From Tillandsia leiboldiana (taxonomy: Eukaryota; Streptophyta; Magnoliopsida; Poales; Bromeliaceae): 64,000 nucleotides of DNA. Within the stretch, counting starts at the first letter, position 1, and each line of letters opens with the position of its first letter. Shown here piece by piece: positions 8,838 through 21,200 of this stretch. The stretch spans positions 35,541,345-35,605,344 of the forward strand of contig CM055068.1 of assembly GCA_029204045.2 (NCBI GenBank), written 5' to 3'. The notes below the pieces were generated by a model that worked only from the letters and a program-made list of their open reading frames with translations, was not told the DNA's origin and did no database searches. The position numbers and the translations under genes are program-made.

Positions 8838-11298
8838 TGTCACGCCCCGGGGTCGAAACTGCGACCCGGGCTCGCCAACAGATCCGCCATCTGTACGGAA
8901 ACTGCCGTACAGACGAAGCATCTAACCTGCAGAACGAATCAACTACAGTACACAGATATCAGAGCGGAAAGTAAACTACTAAAAATTGAAAACCAAACAC
9001 TGTACAACTGAAAATAATACAATATCCATCTCCCAAATACGATCGTATACAAAGTCCTCTGATACAAAACTCAAAAGGGAGGTATCTCCAATAAATACAT
9101 CAGTGTACAGACTCTCGATACAAGAATATCCTCACTACATCAGTCTCTCAAACTGTAGAATAAAGTACAACTCTATACCTCACAACAAAGGTCTCTCAAC
9201 AGAGGAAAAAGAAGTAAACTAATCTACTGAAGCTACTCGACGGCCCGGGATTACCGTTTACCCAAACGGCTCCCCGCATAGATAAGCAACCCGCTACAAC
9301 TACCAGACTCCACTCTGCTCCCAAACAAGAGTGCAAAAGCATCCCACACTAAAAGCAAGTCCCGACCTCTCGGCCCACTACCCGGGCGAGAAAACACTAT
9401 GTCCAGGGATGAAAGAACAGTGTGGATGTCTAAGCATAAATAACCCTAGCCCAAGTGAGGGTTTTCTACTGGTCTGGTTACACATGCAACGTATGACGGG
9501 GGTGCTAGGTCAAGTTCCAAGATAACCACATTAACCGATAATAAAGGGATAGCCATTCCAACAATCTAGCATGCTACACAAGGAAATAAACTATCATGCA
9601 TAGTCCTACATTAATAGAATTAATGTACATTCCATAAAACTTGGAGATAAGGCCACCCACCTCGATTTGCCACCAATTGCTCGTAGACACTTGCAATTGG
9701 CCTCCACGTGATCCTCACGCAAAACGGGGCACGCCGTCGGAGTCCGCACTCAAAACGGAGCACGCCACCGTAGTCCGCACGCAAAACGGAGCACGCTGCC
9801 AGAGTCCGCACCAAAAACGGAGTCTGCACGTGAAACGGTGCACGGCGCCGGAGTCCGCACGCAAAACGGTGCACGGTGCCGGAATCCGCAAGCAAAACGG
9901 AGTCCGCACGCAAAACGGTGCACGGTGCCGGAGTCCGCACGCAAAACGGTGCATGGTGCCAGGATCCGCACGCAAAACGAAGTCCGCACGCAAAACGGTG
10001 CACGGTGCCGGAGTCCGCACGCAAAACGGTGCACGGTGCCGGAGTCCGCACGCAAAACGGAGTCCGCACGCAAAACGGTGCACGGTGCCGGAGTCCGCAC
10101 GCAAAACGGTGCACGGTGCCCAACACAGAAAAGAGCAAGGTGGTTAATTACAGTCCAAAAGAACGCTCCAAAAATTGTACAAAAATACAGAAAAACCAAC
10201 ACACGGGACCCACCCGTTTGCGCCGCCGTCGCCGAAACGCTCCGCCGGGCGACCTCGCACGCAAAACGAGGTCCACGACGCGCCGCCGCACCTCACGCAA
10301 CCTCCTCCCTCACTCCCTCTCGCTCTCGGGTGCAGAAGAAAGAAAGAAAGGGAGAAAAATGGTGCTCGGGGGAGAAAGAAGAAGAAGAAAAGGAGGAGAA
10401 GAAAGGGCTGGTCCACGGTGCACCGGTCCACGGTGCACCGGCCAATCGGGAGCCACCCCAGCCGGCTCACAAGGTCGGGGCGCGTGCACCGGGTCCACGG
10501 ACGCGCCCCGGGTGCCACGCGGCACGCGGTAACGCGCCCGCCACACGGGCGCGTTACACCGCGCCCGCGGCAGGCGCGGGACACGCGCGCGCCACACAGG
10601 CGCGTGCCCCCGCGCCCGCGCGGCAGCCAACGGGGGCCCGCCACGTGGCGGCCCCCACGTGAACCCCGCCGAAGGCGCGTCTGCCCTGTCGCGTCCGTAC
10701 GCCCTCGAGCAGCGCGCCGCACCGCCTTGATCTCCGTGCCGTCGCCTCGCCTCGGGATTCGTGCCGCGTCGTCTCGAAAAACGCGCACTTCATCCGGGCT
10801 CCAAAACAAATAAGTGAATAGTCCATTCTTAGCGATTTCGCGCGCTGAATCCAAAAACGATGTCCATTTCTCCAAATTCTCATCCGAGAATTGCGGAGTG
10901 CCCCCGGATAGCCCACTCGATCCGATTTTCGCGCCGGGTCCATTTTTAAAGTCCGATTTGCCAAATTCCAACTCTAAAAATTCCCGAAGGCGACCGGAGA
11001 GGTAAACTCTTATCCAAACTTCGCCCGGAGTCCAATTTTGACATCTGAGTCGCGCGAAACCACATTCAAACACCCGACGGGTCATCCTATTTCCCACGGG
11101 ATCTCAAATTAAGCCCGAAGTCCACCACTTGTGTCCAAATTGCGCGCAACCCACGCAGGCCTCCAGTGATGCAAGCAAATCCCAAATTGCATCACAAATC
11201 CATTTCTGGGCCCCCAACACGCGCACCAACACCCCCAACGGCGACCGAAAGCTGCCGAACATCCAGCAACCCTACGCGGGGGATTCCGGGACCTCACA
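8838..11298 (-). repeat. LARD 5' LTR (2461 bp, internally deleted)
   Basis: Direct repeat of 1771-5109 with the same ends. Near 9230 it lacks about 878 bp present in the partner; the junction GAAG-T-ACTCG can be explained by the short GAAG sequence at 2162-2165 and 3040-3043 of the partner. The deletion removes most of the hairpin array. The 30-bp minisatellite persists at 9710-10120. Confidence 0.88.
9710..10120. repeat. Minisatellite of about 30 bp in the LARD 5' LTR
   Basis: Same array as 3521-3931, with a few substitutions (for example CTCACGC at the start) and the same order of unit types. Confidence 0.9.
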
Positions 11299-11303
11299 TG
11301 TTC
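11299..11303. repeat. Target-site duplication TGTTC (right)
   Basis: Matches 1766-1770 and directly follows the CTCACA end of the 5' LTR. Confidence 0.93.
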
Positions 11304-11947
11304 TTAGATGAGTTTTCCTTTGAGCATGATACTTGAGGCATATTAGCAGTAGCGAGTGTATGCATATTTATAGTAGAGTTTCCTTGAGCATGATGATTGT
11401 GGCATGTTAGCTGTAGTTTTCATTCAACGTACCTATTATCTATCTATCTGCATACCTATCTGTTTGCCTCTAGTAGACTTAGTGGGCATACCGTGGATAT
11501 TGGTGACGGTACCCACTGAGATCTACCTTCTGCAGTAGATCTCACACCCGCTGCGGTGACAGGTTTCCTGAGGCTGCTGTTCCGGCTTAGCTCGCGCGGT
11601 GACAGCTGATCGAGGTGAGGACGTGGCCGAGTAGTTCCTTACCAGCATTGAGAGTCAGAGGTAGATGTACCCTATATATGGTTTCGATTACACTTTTGTA
11701 CTGGACATTCTGAGAGATCTGTGAGGTCTGTACTTGTACTTTTGTAGTAGAGAGACTTGTATTGAGGATTTGTTTTATTTAGATGTTCAGGGTTTTGATT
11801 CTGTAGCTATTAGTTCTTTTTCAGCTCTGATACATGTTTAGCTATAGATCTTTTGCAGGGTAGACGCTTCGTCTATGCGGCAGTTTCCGTACAGATGGAG
11901 GATCTGTTGGCGAGCCCGGGTCGTAGTTTCGACCCCGGGGCATGACA
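11304..11947 (+). mobile_element. LTR 'D', right portion
   Basis: Continuation of 1-1770 after the LARD. It includes CCCACTGAGATC...GATCTCACACCCGC, the homologue in the opposite orientation of about 2300-2340 of the LARD LTR, and ends GACCCCGGGGCATGACA. No PBS-like TGGTATCAGAG follows. The next five bases CCACA (11948-11952) would be the TSD, but the left partner lies outside the window. Confidence 0.75.
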
Positions 11948-12336
11948 CCACATGGTATAACCAACATGCCAAAATCACTAATCAACTACACCTGTCCATA
12001 ATCCGTGATTCATAAGAATCATCTCAGGCGATATTCACACATAGATACATAATTCTGCCCCGTCGCATAATCAAATCTCATAAAAGACTATGTGCTAATA
12101 TAGCATGCTAATAATCACATAGGGTAACATTCCCTTAGGTAAGCTTTCCCTAATCATCAACATGGATGTCCAAATCTTGCAAGTCCTCATAATATATAAC
12201 ATGAATATTAATCTTGCAATTCTTTATACAATCATCATTATAAGCTTACCTCTCAATCACAAACATTGTACCCTAAACATGCATGCATTCTATCAGATAG
12301 AATTAGAGAACCGTCCACCGGTTCTGGGGACAAAGC

Positions 12337-12351
12337 AACCCACCTGAATCG
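12337..12351 (-). promoter_or_regulatory. Splice-donor-like motif AGGTGGGT in LTR C-prime
   Basis: The minus strand reads GCGATTCAGGTGGGTTG. The upstream bases (ACTTCGACTTTGCCTGCGGA) closely match those before the motif at 770-800 of LTR D, so a longer block is conserved between two otherwise diverged LTRs. Confidence 0.4.
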
Positions 12352-12640
12352 CTTTCCGCAGGCAAAGTCGAAGTCGGTGAAGTGCGTAGCCACTCGCTAA
12401 CAAAATTCGCCGGAACCGCACCCTCTGTACACGGTCGCACAAGCCTCTGCTCCAACCAACATCCCAGCCAACAATCAGTCAACACCACTAAACAACGACC
12501 CAAACAGCACTGCTCTTTTTACCAACCATCACAAAGAAGGGGATTTTTCACCCGCGTGCAGTCCTCTGAAAAATCCAAAAAAATCATGGCTGCGATCCTC
12601 GCGACGAGTAGATACAAATCGAGTACTTATACACCTTATT

Positions 12641-12850
12641 TCGACACCTGTAGGCCAAGATACAAATAGAACATCGCGGTAAGCCAAACTATCCACAATC
12701 GCAATTCTGCGGAATATCAGTCCTAAAGAAGCTTAAATATCACCTTTGAAGAGTCCTCCAAAAATTCTGATAAAAATACGGGTGCATTCCTCTTGAAGAG
12801 TAGATGTCGATCGAGTCCTCACACGCCCCGATCCGATGCCCGTAGGCCGA
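12641..12850 (-). repeat. Duplicated module in LTR C-prime
   Basis: Two imperfect copies start GGCCTACAGGTGTCG (complement of 12641-12656) and GGCCTACGGGCATCGG (complement of 12832-12848). Each is followed by a TCTACTC...AAGAGG or GCGAGG block and a TTTTTTGGA run. The homologous pair in LTR C is at 62291-62607. Confidence 0.55.
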
Positions 12851-13238
12851 GAAATCCAAACAATACTTCACCGCTGTCCCAAACATCGCAGCAGCACAAG
12901 GGGTCAAAAGGTACCTCGGGAAAACCACCAAAAACTCAAAACGGAGCGAAGTGATCAACACGGAAATCGAAGATGTACCTCTCGTGAACGCGCTGCTATA
13001 AAAATCTGCTCAAAATTCCATCGGGGTGATCCAGGGGGCCTCGCGGATTGAAATGCGACGGTAGAAGCCAAAATCGAAGAAGCGTCGAAGTGCGCCGCGT
13101 CGCATAAAACGCCGATGCCGTGGCCTCCAAAAAATCCGGGAATCCATCAAAGGGTGGAGGAGAGGGAGAGGAAGAACTTCTCTTAAGGGTGCCACAGCAG
13201 GGGAGCTCGTGAAAAGGGTCAAACGAGCTGCAAAGGGG

Positions 13239-13250
13239 GCTATTTATAGC
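13239..13250 (-). promoter_or_regulatory. Putative LTR C-prime TATA box
   Basis: GCTATTTATAGC (palindromic; minus sense CTATAAATAGC) lies at the boundary between the GC-rich upstream part and the leader. The homologous place in LTR C is TATATA at 61768-61773. Confidence 0.55.
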
Positions 13251-14204
13251 CCAAACAGAACAATTCAAATAATGCCGAATGGGTCCCCACATTCGGGCGC
13301 CCGAAAATATTTGGGCGGCTACAGTACCTCCAAAATGTACCCCGAACCATCAGCGCCTGAATCCACCCTGTTGCGCCACGTGTCCCCGCACAGCAAACAG
13401 CGAGTTCGGCCAACCCGCTCTCGACACGTGGCCGCGCCCCCGCACTGCGCCCGCCTGCATCAACGCCTCGGTCGGTGCGCCCACGTGCGCCCACGTCGCG
13501 CTGCCGGCGTCCACGCCGAGCACGCGTCTCGAGGTACCGGCCGCACCCGCTCCGTGGACCGCGCCCAGTACACCATCCAATCCAAAGCTACCACGTGTCA
13601 CACCGCGCCAATGGGAAGACGCCACGTGGCACACCACCGACGCTGCACCGCGCCTGCTCCGCTCCTCGCGTGGACCGAGCGCACGTGAACCGGCCAACCA
13701 GCGGCCGCCACATAGCCCGCCCTGGTCCACGGCTCCCCGCGCACTCCCGTAGACCGCGCCTTGCGAGCCGGCCAACCGGGAGCCGCCACATGGCCAACCC
13801 CTGGTGCACGCCACTCCCGTGGACCGAGCGGCCCGCGCCCCTGCCCGCAGCCGCTGCCCGCCGCCGTGCTCCGCCGCCTGCCCGACGTCGCCGGTGCTGC
13901 CCCGACCGCCAGAACAGTACCCTCTTGCCTCGAAATTCGTGCTTGGGCATTCGGGCTCCAAAAAAAATAAGTAAATAGTCCATTTCCATCGTTTTCGCGC
14001 GCTGAATCCAAATCCGTGTCCGTTTTGCCCAATTCCACTTCCAAAATTTACCGAAGGCATCCAGAAAAGTATTCTTAATCCAAATTTCGCGTTGAGTCCA
14101 ATCCTGAGGTCCAATTTGCGCACAAGCACCTCCGTCACACCGAATAAGCCTCCAGAAGTTGCTGATCACACTGCAAAAGCTCTTCGGAGATCCGGGTCAT
14201 CACA

Positions 14205-14574
14205 CCTATAGCCCTTGGTGTCCTCTGGAAGAAAAAGTGACGAGGTGACCAACATGAGTGGAGGGCTTCAAGCTTCATCAAAGGTGGTTTCCTTGGTGGA
14301 GAAGGAGATGATGGAGGCTCTCAAGGGCACACTTCTGCAACTGAAGAGGAAGGAGATAAGCAAAGGGATTTTCCAAGTCAATAGGTTCCTATTTGAGGCC
14401 CTTAAACAATGCCTAAATTGATTGCCAAGCTCAAAATACACTCAAACTTATCCAAAACCCCACCCTTAAAGGGTTTCGGGTACAGCAGGGGGGGAGCAAA
14501 CCCGGCTCGCCACGCACCCGCTGCGCCCTCACGCGCGCGCGCGGGGAGCCCGGCCCGGCCCGTGCGGCCCAGCG
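14205..14574. other. Unassigned flank between LTR C-prime and the copia element
   Basis: About 275 bp of moderate-GC sequence with a short plus-strand ORF (14215-14421) I do not recognise. A GC-rich stretch from about 14480 reads into the TSD and continues at 43580, so it belongs to the LTR-like fragment there. Confidence 0.4.
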
Positions 14575-14579
14575 CACAG
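14575..14579. repeat. Target-site duplication CACAG (left)
   Basis: CACAG precedes the copia LTR at 14580 and recurs at 43575-43579 after the 3' LTR, 29 kb away. It proves that everything between belongs to one insertion plus later nested ones. Confidence 0.93.
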
Positions 14580-16745
14580 TGTTAGTTGTATGCCCCAAAA
14601 GCCTATCAGGCTGACGCATTTTATTATATGGGACATATTTGTACTTGATCTTTATTATAATTTGGGCATTTTATGCCATTCATGTTTGATGTGTCCATGA
14701 ATCGTCCTTTGAATTAATGAGATGATAATATATATTCTTAAGAGTTAAGAATTTGAGATACATATTATTAGTGATTAAGTCATAAATGCTCTCAATCGGA
14801 GGATCATCATGGGGACGATGATTGATCCGGCAAGATTGATGTATGTGTCGCTCTCTTTTAGGATGACGAGTCTCAAGTCATTAGTGTGGGGACACTGGAG
14901 CGAACGTGCAGGTGGTTGTTATAGAACAAGGGCACTGAGCGTGACCAATTACGAATAGTTACTTGGATGTCTACTCTTTCGTCAGTAACTGATTCGATGT
15001 TGCAGTGGTACAACTGATCCTTAGACCTGCGACACCACGGCCATTCAGTATGAGGCTACTGTAGTTTGACTATGCAAACTCTGATCCTAGTCACGGGTCT
15101 TAGTAGTATATGTTGGCTGCAGTCGGTTCATATTAGGAATGGGTGTTTGTTTATAGGGGATCTATCGCTCTCGGTAGAGAGATAATTAGTCCTATGCTAT
15201 TTGTAAGGCAAAGCTCAGAAATCCTCGGCCGGGGTAATATGGATTCATGGAAAGGTGTTTCCAAGAGTAACCATATGAGCTTCTGTCCTATCAAATTTGT
15301 CATATAACGGGTGATGGGGTTTGACGAGTATTCCATGACCTCCACTCAGTTGGGACTATGCGATAGAAGGATTGTATTGTACGGTAACTGCACCTTGAGG
15401 TTCAGTCCAATATTCACTTCTGACTGGATTGCCACCATATGCTGCTAGGCGTCACTGGTGGATTGTGGGAACCAATAAGAATAATTATAGGCATATAATT
15501 ATTATACGATGGAAGAATCAAAAGTGTTTGATCCATCAAAAGGAGTTTCGATGATGATGTCGATGGGGATCGCATCATATCTCACTACCAGACAGAATTG
15601 AACCTATTAGGTCACACACATAAGGAATCGCGCATGATCGATATCAAGGAGATGATAAAGAAGTTTATAGAATGGATTAATTATAATCACAATACTAAAG
15701 TTTACTAATCTATTAGTAAAAGGACTAATTTGCAATTATTGTAAATTAGAGGTATTTAAGTGCAAAACTTGCATGGTGTATTTGCTAATTGTTAGTAAAT
15801 ATTTGGAGGACTTATGTGTAAATGTTACACACGTAGGATAATGGATAATCCAATCGGATTAGGATTCGATTTAATTAGTTACTAGATTTTATCTTGAGAT
15901 TTAATTTAAAAGATCTTTCTTTGTAACTAATTATAAGATTTAATTAGTTACTATATTTTAGGAGATCTTTCTTTGTAACCAATTATAAGATTTAATTAGT
16001 TACTAGATTTTATCTTGAGATTTAATTTAAAAGATCTTTCTTTGTAACTAATTATAAGATTTAATTAGTTACTATATTTTAGGAGATCTTTTCTTTATAA
16101 CTAATTATAAGATTTAATTAGTTACTAGATCTTTCTTTGTAACTAATTATAAGATTTAATTAGTTACTATATTTTAGGAGATCTTTTTGTAACTAATTAT
16201 AAGATTTAATTTTGTTATAGCCGGCCAACTTCCTATTATAAGAATAGGTAGTACGTATGTGATACGTAACAATTTTGGAGAAAGATAAAGTGGAAATTAA
16301 TCAAGTCACGGAACGTGAGAAAACCCTAGCCGCCTATCCTCTCCCTTTCCCTAAAGTCCTCCATAATTAATCGTTCTCGATCTTCGGAAGATTGCTAGCA
16401 CAATTAGAAGATTGATTCATTCCTCCTTACATCGACGCAAGAATTAATTCGCGATCGGATTGCGAATCAAGGAGATCGATTTTTCGATCAAGGGCGTAAT
16501 TCCGTGTGGACACAAGTAGAGGCCGGGTGCGTGCGCGGCTATCAAGGACGAACAATTTTTACCAACGATCGTCGGCTTCGTGGTGATCTCGACCCGCGCA
16601 AGGTAAAAATTAAATCCTAATTGATGAGATCAATTAGATTACCTTTTTATGATCTAAAACAAAACATGAGGTGATCTTGGTTTAAGAAAAAATTTTAATT
16701 GCGTTTTCTTTTTTCCGCTGCGCATATATCCGTATTTTTCTTACA
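14580..16745 (+). repeat. Copia 5' LTR (2166 bp)
   Basis: Starts TGTTAGTTGTATGCC and ends TTCTTACA directly before the PBS. Its partner is 22014-22212 plus 41612-43574. It holds a tandem block at 15880-16215 and no convincing coding sequence. Confidence 0.93.
15880..16215. repeat. AT-rich tandem repeats in the copia LTR
   Basis: Imperfect repeats of GATTTAATTAGTTACTA, TTTTAGGAGATCTTTCTTTG and TAACTAATTATAA. The same block lies at 42700-43040 in the 3' LTR. Confidence 0.85.
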
Positions 16746-16746
16746 G

Positions 16747-16760
16747 TGGTATCAGAGCCA
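16747..16760 (+). other. Primer-binding site (initiator tRNA-Met)
   Basis: TGGTATCAGAGCCA lies one base inside the 5' LTR and matches the 3' end of initiator tRNA-Met. Confidence 0.93.
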
Positions 16761-18231
16761 CCCTCATCGTTTGTTTTAGATCTAATCTCTTTTTCGATGT
16801 TGATTGGGTTTTTCTGGAACGATCAAAATCAAAACAATGAAGATTGTTTTTGAGTATATTTTTGATTGTTTTGAAACGTTAATTAATTAGCACACTTGCG
16901 GGCAAGAGGCCGCAACGTTAATTAATTAGCACACTTACGGGCAAGGACCGCAATGCTAATTAAATTAGCACACTTGCAGGCAAGGGCTACAATGCTAATT
17001 AGATTGGCATTGCCTTGCATGACGGATTTTTCATGATGTGATCATGCGCGCCTTGTGGTTGCTTTATGCAAGATCGCAATTTAAAATTAATTTGAAACCC
17101 AATTAATTAGAAATCGAATTAGAGAATTTTATTTTATATTATATGCCTGTGATGTGTATGAGGTGATGATCATGGATAGCAACCTTGTGATGATGTGAAT
17201 GGGTGTAATTTAATAAGGACTCAGTGTTAGATTTTTTGAGTGCCTGCGTGCACCAATTAAATTATGTAATTTGGAGACCTGCGTGCCTCATTATTATTAT
17301 GGGTTGTATTGTAATTGTTGCAAAATTAAAGGGTAAAGGGGTAGTTTAGATTCCATGACGATTTGTTCCATTCAAGAGTTGATGCGGTGCAGATCAAGTT
17401 TGGACCAAATATTGATCGAGGGAGCCGACAAGAGTTGATCTACTCCAATCTGATCAAGATGCAGAGCAAGTTTTTGCGTGTAATACCCTCTGACCCGATT
17501 CCGGCCTGGTGGCTCAGGCTCGAATCAAATTAAAATCCATGATCATCACCGGTAGTTATTTTTATATATATATATGCGATATATGTGCATATGAAGCGAT
17601 GGTTTGCATGAGATGTAAAATTTATAATAAATTAAAACTGATGAGATAACAAATCTCCCTAAATAAAATATTAAGTTAATGGTGTTTTGAACCCATTGGT
17701 GGCCTTCCATCGTTGTAGGGTGTGGGCGTCTCTTTAGTGTTGATTGATGCACCCGGACACGGGGGTCAGTTGCATTAGGGAGCCGCAACCATTCTATTTG
17801 CATGAGATGCTATGTGGTAAGAAAGGGGTTGAATCCAAGAATCTGTCAGGATGAGGATTCAATGACTTTTTATTTGCATGATGAACGGTGGGTCTAACTT
17901 AACCAAAAGATAAGGCCAAGAATCTGTTAGGATGAAGCCTATATTTTTGGAGGCCAAAGATAAAATTGCGATTTGCTTGAGAAGCATTGAACAAGAGTTG
18001 TTCACTCATTTCTTTACTCATTGCCAAGAATCTGTCAGGATGAGGTAGTGTGCAAATAGATGGGACCGCAATTCCCACTAGAAACTTTTAGTAAAGTTTC
18101 CGTTTTCTCCACTCGGGGAGTGTGGAGATTCGCTAAAATTAGTGGGAGGCACCATTTAGATTTAAAGCCCCTAATCAAAATGGATTATGAGTAAGTACAC
18201 AACTAATTAGAATCTTAACCATCTGCAGAAA
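16761..18231 (+). other. Copia 5' leader, non-coding, with short repeats
   Basis: About 1.5 kb before gag. It holds three copies of TTAGCACACTTGCGGGCAAG-like sequence (16885-17000) and three of CCAAGAATCTGTCAGGATGA (17836, 17920, 18024). No ORF is supported. Leaders of such elements usually hold packaging and dimerisation signals, so these repeats are candidates, but that is inference. Confidence 0.6.
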
Positions 18232-21200
18232 ATGTCCGCCTCTAACCCACTTGTCAAAATACTTGATACTAATCGCCTAACTGGACCGAATTTTACCGAT
18301 TGGCTGAGGAATTTGAGAATTGTTCTCAATTCTGAGAAATTAGCCTACGTGTTGGACACAGAGGCTCCAGCAGTGCCCGCAAATCCAACAGCTCAACAGA
18401 AAGATGCTAGAAATAAATGGACTGATGATGATATGAAGGTAAAATGCTACATGCTTGCGTCTATGAGTAATGAGTTGCAACGCCAGCATGAGCACATGGA
18501 GAGTGCTACTGACATCTTGCTCCATCTTAAAGAGTTGTATGATGAGCAAAGTCGAACAGCTCGTTACGAGGTGTCAAGGCGACTGTTCAGGACTAAGATG
18601 TCTGATGGTCACTCAGTCAATAATCATTGCTTGGCGATGATTAAGGACATTGAGGAGCTTGAGTAGCTCAGAATGACTATGGACACAGAACTTCAAATTG
18701 ATTTGATCTTACAATCATTACCTGATTCATTTTCTCAGTTTATTTTAAATTTTCAAATGAATAAAATTACTTGCACTCTCGCCGAGCTGTTGAATATGTT
18801 GGTCACGGTTGAAGGAATGCTAAAAGTCAATAAGGACAAGGTGAAGGATAAAACTTTGGAAGGTATGTCCGAGATTCATATCATTGAAACTACTAGCTTA
18901 TCGGTTTGTTCTACTTTTACATGGGTCATTGACTCGGGATGCACCTCGCATTTGTGTATTTCAATACAGGCGCTAAAGAAAAGTAGACGACTTAGGGATG
19001 GAGAGCTTACCCTACGCGTTGGAAACGGAGCAAGAGTTGCTGCTGTTGCTGTAGGGACTTATCCTTTATGTCTACCGACAGGAGTAGTTTTAGAACTTAG
19101 AGATTGTATTTATGTTCCTAGTGCGACTAGAAACCTTATTTCCGTTTCACGTTTAGTATTGGAAGGTTATAAGTTTATTTTTGAATCAAACATTTGTTCA
19201 ATTTATTTGAGAAATAATTTGATAGGTTGTGGTTCTTTAATAGACAATCTCTATTACTTACATATGGATGTTAGTATGAATACAGTTCACAATGGCATGA
19301 ATGAGAATACTATTGTTTTTAAAAGACCTAGAGAGGAGGTAAACAAAACATACTTGTGGCATCTGAGGTTTGGTCACATTGGAGAAGATAGGGTTAACAA
19401 GCTGGCTAAGGATGGTATCTTAGGATCCTTACTCCTTGAACCATACCCAGCTTGTGAATCATGTCTTCAAGGAAAAATGACTAAGTCTCCCTTTGTTGGA
19501 CAAGAACAGAGAGCTACCGAAGTACTCGCCCTGATACATACTGATGTGTGTGGCCCATTCGATGTGTCTGCTTGGGGCGGCTATCTCTACTTTATTACCT
19601 TTACTGATGATTATTCACGGTATGGGTATGTGTATTTAATTAAACACAAGTCTGAAGTCTTTGAAAAGTTTAAAGAGTTTAGACAAGAAGTAGAAAAGCA
19701 AATGGAAAAACCGATTAAGGCTCTTCGATCCGATCGAGGAGGGGAATACCTTAGCACGGATTTCTTAACCTACCTCAAGAATAATGGTATTGTCTCTCAA
19801 TGGACTCCTCCTGGAACACAAGAACTGAATGGGGTGTCTGAACGGAGGAATCGAACTTTATTAGATATGGTTCGATCTATGATGAGTTTTACAGATTTAC
19901 CTATGTCACTTTGGGGTTATGCACTTCTTACGGCTATTTATATTTTGAACAGAGTACCTTCCAAATCTGTTCCCACCACACCATATGAGATGTGGCACGG
20001 TAGGAAGCCAAGTTTTACTCACATTAAGACTTGGGGGTGTCCGGCTTATATTAAGAAATTAAAGACGGACAAATTGGAAAGCAGATCAGTCAAGGGAAGA
20101 TTCATTGGTTATCCCAAGGAATCACTTGGATACAATTTTTATCTCCCAGAAAGTCATAATGTGATTGTGAGCCGACATGCCTTCTTTCTTGAAAATGAAT
20201 TTATTTTAGCAGGAGGCAGTGGGAGAAAAATAGAACTAGAGGAGAAAGTCTCTTTAGAATCGAGCATTCCAAGAGCCCTTCCTGATAACTCTGTGATACC
20301 AGAGATTACGTTGCCACCTCGCAAGTCTAGTAGAATCTCTCATCCTCCTGATAGATACATGGGATTATTTATTGAGGACATGGAGGAAATGTTCCTAGTG
20401 GGAGACAAGGATCATAGAGATGATCCTAAGACTTATAGCGAGGCGATGTCAGACATCGACTCCGAAAAATGGTTGGAAGCTATGAAGTCTGAAATAGACT
20501 CAATGTACTCCAATCAAGTTTGGACTTTGGTTGATCCACCGGAGGGTATTGTACCCGTTGGATGCAAATGGATCTTCAAGAGAAAGATTGGTTCTGATGG
20601 AAAGGTAGAGACCTATAAAGCTAGGCTGGTAGCAAAAGGTTATAGTCAACGCGAAGGCATTGACTATCAGGATACCTTTTCACCTGTAGCCATGCTTAAA
20701 TCTATCAGAACTCTGCTTGCTATTGCTGCACATTATGACTACGAGATCTAGCAAATGGATGTAAAAACTGCTTTCCTGAATGGATATCTTGAAGAAGAAA
20801 TCTATATGGAGCAGCCTTTGGGTTTCACTGCCAAAGATGGAAGTCATAAAGTGTGCAAGCTTCAACGATCCATTTATGGGTTGAAGCAAGTTTCTCGGAG
20901 TTGGAACACTCGTTTCAATGATGCAGTCGAATCGTTCGATTTCATCAGAAATGAGAAAGAGCCGTGTGTGTATAAAAAGGTTAGTGGGAGTGCTGTTACC
21001 TTCCTCGTATTGTACGTGGATGACATACTCCTAATAGGGAATGACATTCCTATGTTAATATCGGTGAAGTTATGGTTATCCAAAGAGTTTTCTATGAAAG
21101 ACCTTGGAGAAGCATCTTATATCCTAGGGATAAAGGTCTATAGGGATAGACCTAAGAAGTTGCTTGGTTTATCGCAAGCCATGTACATAGATGAAGTGTT

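Larger units (their letters stand above)
1771..11298 (-). mobile_element. Non-autonomous LTR retrotransposon (LARD-type, Ty3/gypsy Tekay/Del-like ancestry), complete
   Basis: The element has two long direct repeats (1771-5109 and 8838-11298) with TGTCACGCC...CTCACA ends, flanked by the 5-bp TSD TGTTC. The minus orientation follows from the PBS complement at 8818-8829 and the PPT complement at 5110-5126. The 3.7-kb internal region has no intact ORF. It carries a decayed gypsy gag (about 7030-7720), a stub of the pol end next to the PPT, and two minisatellites. Any mobility would need proteins supplied in trans. It is inserted inside LTR D. The Tekay/Del assignment is inferred from the terminal codons SFEDETFF before the PPT. 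Confidence 0.88.
11948..14204 (-). mobile_element. LTR 'C-prime' (minus orientation), right end at 14204
   Basis: The reverse complement starts TGTGATGACCCGGATCTCC and is homologous through most of its length to the plus-strand LTR at 60782 onward (shared CGGGCGCCCGAA block, TATA region, GC-rich upstream part and the duplicated TCGGAT module). The left part is interrupted or truncated by LTR D at 11947. No gene is seen; ORFs at 13209-14169 on both strands come from the GC-rich part. Confidence 0.65.

Noticed and set aside
14215..14421. Short plus-strand ORF between LTR C-prime and the copia element
   Set aside because: No recognisable domain and flanked by repeat fragments; too short to support.
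18661..18680. Programmed amber readthrough in the copia gag-pol
   Set aside because: Contexts are TAG CTC and TAG CAA ATG; neither fits the CARYYA readthrough context, and the second stop is inside conserved RT, where no functional boundary exists.
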